Of a stretch of DNA of 8,048 nt, positions 6,249 through 8,048 are shown piece by piece; position 1 is the stretch's first letter; each line of letters opens with the position of its first letter. The stretch is taken from the NCBI GenBank assembly GCA_934307185.1, contig CAKRCJ010000092.1:1-8048 (forward strand). The letters run 5' to 3'. The position numbers were made by a program, and so were the translations under genes. This stretch comes from an uncultured Roseburia sp. Its GTDB lineage: Bacteria > Bacillota > Clostridia > Lachnospirales > Lachnospiraceae. The notes under the pieces are model-generated. The model ran no database searches. It had not been told where the DNA came from and saw nothing but the letters and a program-made list of their open reading frames with translations.

Positions 6249-6292
6249 CATTATTTTCAATTTGTTTGAGATTTGTTTCAGAATTGTTAATT
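6249..6292. promoter_or_regulatory. 11-bp-phased direct repeat array, candidate operator for the adjacent OmpR-type regulator
   Basis: Read on the plus strand, four consecutive 11-base units are CATTATTTTCA (6249-6259), ATTTGTTTGAG (6260-6270), ATTTGTTTCAG (6271-6281) and AATTGTTAATT (6282-6292). The middle two differ at one base. The cores are TGTTTG, TGTTTC and TGTTAA, each separated by 5 bases. This is the half-site plus 5-bp spacing geometry known for PhoB/PhoP/WalR-type regulators (for example TGTWAH-N5-TGTWAH). The array lies between the two divergent genes and ends 11 bases before the LUD gene's -35. Binding by the neighbouring regulator is inference. Confidence 0.5.
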
Positions 6293-6303
6293 CATTAAAA
6301 TTC

Positions 6304-6331
6304 TTGCATAAAGCCCAAATGCGGTTATAAT
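6304..6331 (+). promoter_or_regulatory. Sigma-A-type promoter of the LUD gene
   Basis: TTGCAT (6304-6309) and a perfect TATAAT (6326-6331) are separated by 16 bp. Transcription should start near 6338, giving a leader of about 84 bases. The -35 matches only its TTG half, so the promoter may depend on an activator; the 11-bp repeat array lies immediately upstream. Confidence 0.6.
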
Positions 6332-6340
6332 AAAACTATA

Positions 6341-6416
6341 TTTTGCTTCGCAAAACAAAGGAGGCAAATCCTCTGCTCCTGCATAAGCAGTCGCATTTGC
6401 TTCGCAAACAAGGAGG
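6341..6416 (+). repeat. Leader with a duplicated hairpin plus Shine-Dalgarno unit
   Basis: Two imperfect copies of one module lie in the LUD leader: 6341-6364 and 6395-6416. Each holds a small hairpin (TTTTGC-TTC-GCAAAA and TTTGC-TTC-GCAAA) followed by CAA(A)GGAGG. Only the second GGAGG (6412-6416) is 5 bases from an ATG; the first has no start codon at a usable distance and can pair with CCTC at 6370-6373. The segment between contains CTCCT (6376-6380), which could pair with either AGGAG. This may be a simple duplication or a translation-control leader. Confidence 0.6.
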
Positions 6417-6421
6417 ATTGT

Positions 6422-7057
6422 ATGACACCGAAATCACAATATTATGAAACTTTAGCAAATACTATGATTAAGAATTTTGAGAAAAGAAGAATGGAAGCCT
6501 ATTATTGCCCAACAGCAAAAGAAGCGGTAGCAAAGGCACTGTCTTTTGTGCCGGCCGGTTCTCTCGTAGCGCACGGCGGTTCCATGACCTTAGAGGAAAG
6601 CGGAATGATTGATGCTTTACGCTCCGCTGATATTAATTTTTTAGACCGGGCAGTCTGTCAGACGCCGGAAGACTCAAAAAAGATGTTCCATGATGCGCTC
6701 GTGGCAGATTATTATTTTATGAGCACGAATGCCATGACAATTGATGGGGAATTAGTTAATATTGATGGCAACGGAAACCGTGTCGCCGCTTTAATTTACG
6801 GGCCTGAAAATGTAATTATTCTTGCCGGAATGAATAAAGCTGCAAAAAATGTGGACGAAGCCATTGACCGCGTCCACTTAACTGCAACCCCTATGAACTG
6901 TGCCCGCCTGAACAAAAAAACTCCTTGCACACAGACAGGCGTCTGTGCCGACTGCCTCTCCCCGGACTGCATCTGCAACCAGGTTGTTATTACAAGACGA
7001 AGCGGCATTGCCGGAAGAATTAGAGTAATTTTAATTGGTGAGGAGCTGGGATATTAA
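6422..7057 (+). CDS. LUD-domain (LutC/DUF162-like) protein with C-terminal cysteine cluster
   Basis: A 211-residue cytoplasmic protein of the LUD superfamily, named for lactate utilisation (LutB/LutC, YkgG). Seen: HGGSMTLEESG at 51-61, the strongly conserved core STNAMTIDGELVNIDG at 101-116, then NRVAALIYGPENVIILAGMNK at about 119-139. The last quarter is cysteine-rich: C160, C169, C175, C178, C183 and C185, ending in TRRS near 191-194. No signal peptide or membrane helix is present. In Bacillus the LutABC proteins together oxidise lactate with iron-sulfur subunits; here no lutA or lutB neighbour is visible, so lactate metabolism should not be assumed. Many clostridial genomes carry similar stand-alone proteins annotated as lactate utilisation protein without proof. 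The cysteine cluster could bind a metal or Fe-S centre (inference). AGGAGG lies 5 bases before the ATG. It is divergent from the response regulator and its stop overlaps that of the convergent aguB-type gene. Confidence 0.88.
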   Translation: MTPKSQYYETLANTMIKNFEKRRMEAYYCPTAKEAVAKALSFVPAGSLVAHGGSMTLEESGMIDALRSADINFLDRAVCQTPEDSKKMFHDALVADYYFMSTNAMTIDGELVNIDGNGNRVAALIYGPENVIILAGMNKAAKNVDEAIDRVHLTATPMNCARLNKKTPCTQTGVCADCLSPDCICNQVVITRRSGIAGRIRVILIGEELGY

Positions 7058-7938
7058 TTGCAGATATCTTTATAACATTCTGGTCTTCTATCCCTGAATA
7101 TTCCCCAGGACAGGCGGTTTTCTGCCAGCTCATTTAAGTCAAATGTTGCAAAAATCGCCTGTTCTGTCTCTCTGTCTGCGGTTGCTGCAAGCTCTCCTGT
7201 CTGGTCTGTAATAAAAGAAGACCCATAAAAAGTCAGTGCCGATTTCTGTCCACCGTTTTCTTCACACGGATGCACTTCTTCTGTTCCAATGCGGTTTGCT
7301 GCAATTACCGGCACAAGATTGGCTGCTGCATGTCCCTGCATGGCTCTTCTCCAATGAGGCATACTGTCACACTCTAAGATTGGTTCACTGCCAATAGCAG
7401 TCGGATAAAAAAGAAGCTCTGCGCCTTTTACCGCCATAGCCCTTGCCGTCTCCGGAAACCACTGATCCCAGCAGATTCCTACTCCGATTTTTCCATACGC
7501 TGTATCAAATACCTTAAATCCGGTATCACCGGGAACAAAATAAAATTTCTCCTGATAATAATGATCATCCGGAATATGTGTTTTTCGATAAATTCCAAGA
7601 TTGCTCCCATCCGCATCAATGACTGCAACCGTATTAAATAACCGGTTGACATCTTTTTCATAAAAGCTCACCGGAATGACAACAGAAAGCTCCTTTGCCA
7701 GCTTCGAAAAATGTCTGACAGCATCATTTTCTTCTACCGGTTTTGCAAAGGAATAATACTCATATCTGCGTTCCTGACAAAAATATTGTCGCTCAAACAG
7801 CTCCGGCAGTAAAATAATCTGCGCCCCGGCTTTTGCTGCTTTTCTGACAAGCTTGTCTGCTTTTTCTATATTCTCTTCCACACAATTACTGCATTTCATC
7901 TGAACTGCTGCAACTGTGACATTACGTTCTATGCTCAT
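7054..7938 (-). CDS. aguB: N-carbamoylputrescine amidohydrolase (carbon-nitrogen hydrolase family)
   Basis: A 294-residue nitrilase-superfamily enzyme of the usual AguB length. It would hydrolyse N-carbamoylputrescine to putrescine, CO2 and ammonia, the last step of the agmatine route from arginine to polyamines. Seen: the catalytic triad E46 in LLPELFE, K119 in YRKTHIPDD and C156 in GICWDQWFPE, plus AguB-like signatures RYEYYSFAKP (58-67), YYQEKFYFVPGDTG (127-140), PHWRRAMQGHAAANLVPV (194-211), AANRIG (213-218) and the C-terminal WGIFRDRRPE. No signal sequence, so cytoplasmic. GAGGAG lies 6 bases before the ATG. The usual partner aguA and other polyamine genes are not in the window; they could lie to the right. 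The gene is convergent with the LUD gene, sharing TTAA at the stops, with no terminator hairpin between them. The closest alternative is another nitrilase-family amidase, but the motif set makes AguB the best call. Confidence 0.92.
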   Translation of the reverse strand: MSIERNVTVAAVQMKCSNCVEENIEKADKLVRKAAKAGAQIILLPELFERQYFCQERRYEYYSFAKPVEENDAVRHFSKLAKELSVVIPVSFYEKDVNRLFNTVAVIDADGSNLGIYRKTHIPDDHYYQEKFYFVPGDTGFKVFDTAYGKIGVGICWDQWFPETARAMAVKGAELLFYPTAIGSEPILECDSMPHWRRAMQGHAAANLVPVIAANRIGTEEVHPCEENGGQKSALTFYGSSFITDQTGELAATADRETEQAIFATFDLNELAENRLSWGIFRDRRPECYKDICN

Positions 7939-8048
7939 GTTTTCTCCTCTGAATTATTATTATACTTTAGGTAATTGCGAAACTCATAGTATAAGTAAAT
8001 TTAATTGTGAAAAATGAATAAAATCATAAGAAGACGCTTCTGACGCCG
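7939..8048. other. Upstream region of the aguB-type gene
   Basis: AT-rich non-coding DNA. On the minus strand TATAAT (7964-7959) lies about 20 bases before the ribosome site and start; no acceptable -35 is 16-18 bp upstream of it. A second -10-like TATACT lies further upstream near 7986-7991. A short 5-bp hairpin (8029-8041) at the edge could be the end of a terminator from an upstream minus-strand gene. No reading frame here can be supported as a gene. Confidence 0.4.

Noticed and set aside
8029..8041. Small hairpin AGAAG-ACG-CTTCT near the right edge as a terminator
   Set aside because: The stem is 5 bp and the following bases on the minus strand are only loosely T-rich; the region is cut by the window edge.
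7987..8048. Possible C-terminal end of another minus-strand gene (frame reading ASEASSYDFIHFSQ... to a TGA)
   Set aside because: Only about 20 codons are available, the composition is not distinctive, and other frames also remain open; it cannot be told from chance.

Overview
The window looks like a chromosomal segment of a low-to-mid GC anaerobic Firmicute, most likely a Lachnospiraceae-type gut clostridium. The grounds are strong GGAGG-type ribosome binding sites, AT-rich intergenic DNA, a GH3 enzyme with the swapped domain order known from Butyrivibrio and Ruminococcus, a stand-alone LUD-domain protein with a C-terminal cysteine cluster, and an AguB-type amidohydrolase. This assignment is inference from gene content; there is no rRNA or other taxonomic marker.

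Layout. Most genes lie on the minus strand. Read in the direction of transcription (right to left), the main cluster is an OmpR/PhoB-type response regulator (6137-5466), a histidine kinase with almost no extracytoplasmic domain (5354-4290), a 251-nt gap, a Thr/Glu-rich lipoprotein of unknown function (4038-3304), a membrane-anchored family 3 glycoside hydrolase (3288-481), a hairpin, and the start of a LytTR-type response regulator (413 to beyond position 1). Divergent from the OmpR-type regulator, on the plus strand, is a LUD/LutC-like gene (6422-7057). It converges on an aguB-type gene (7938-7054), and the two stop codons share the palindrome TTAA. Nothing certain precedes aguB in the last 110 bases.

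How the parts may work together. The response regulator and kinase form a classical two-component pair. The kinase has only a handful of residues between its two membrane helices, so it probably senses the membrane or a partner protein. The two genes directly downstream both encode cell-surface products: a lipoprotein and a GH3 enzyme predicted to be held in the membrane at both ends. A reasonable hypothesis is one envelope module that senses a glycan or glycoconjugate and hydrolyses it, with the lipoprotein as binding or accessory partner. The divergent intergenic region carries an 11-bp-phased direct repeat array, the classical operator geometry of OmpR/PhoB regulators, placed where it could control both the two-component operon and the LUD gene. 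The LUD gene has an unusual leader with a duplicated hairpin plus Shine-Dalgarno unit. AguB belongs to polyamine metabolism and seems functionally separate. No tRNA, rRNA, CRISPR array, insertion sequence or phage gene was seen.
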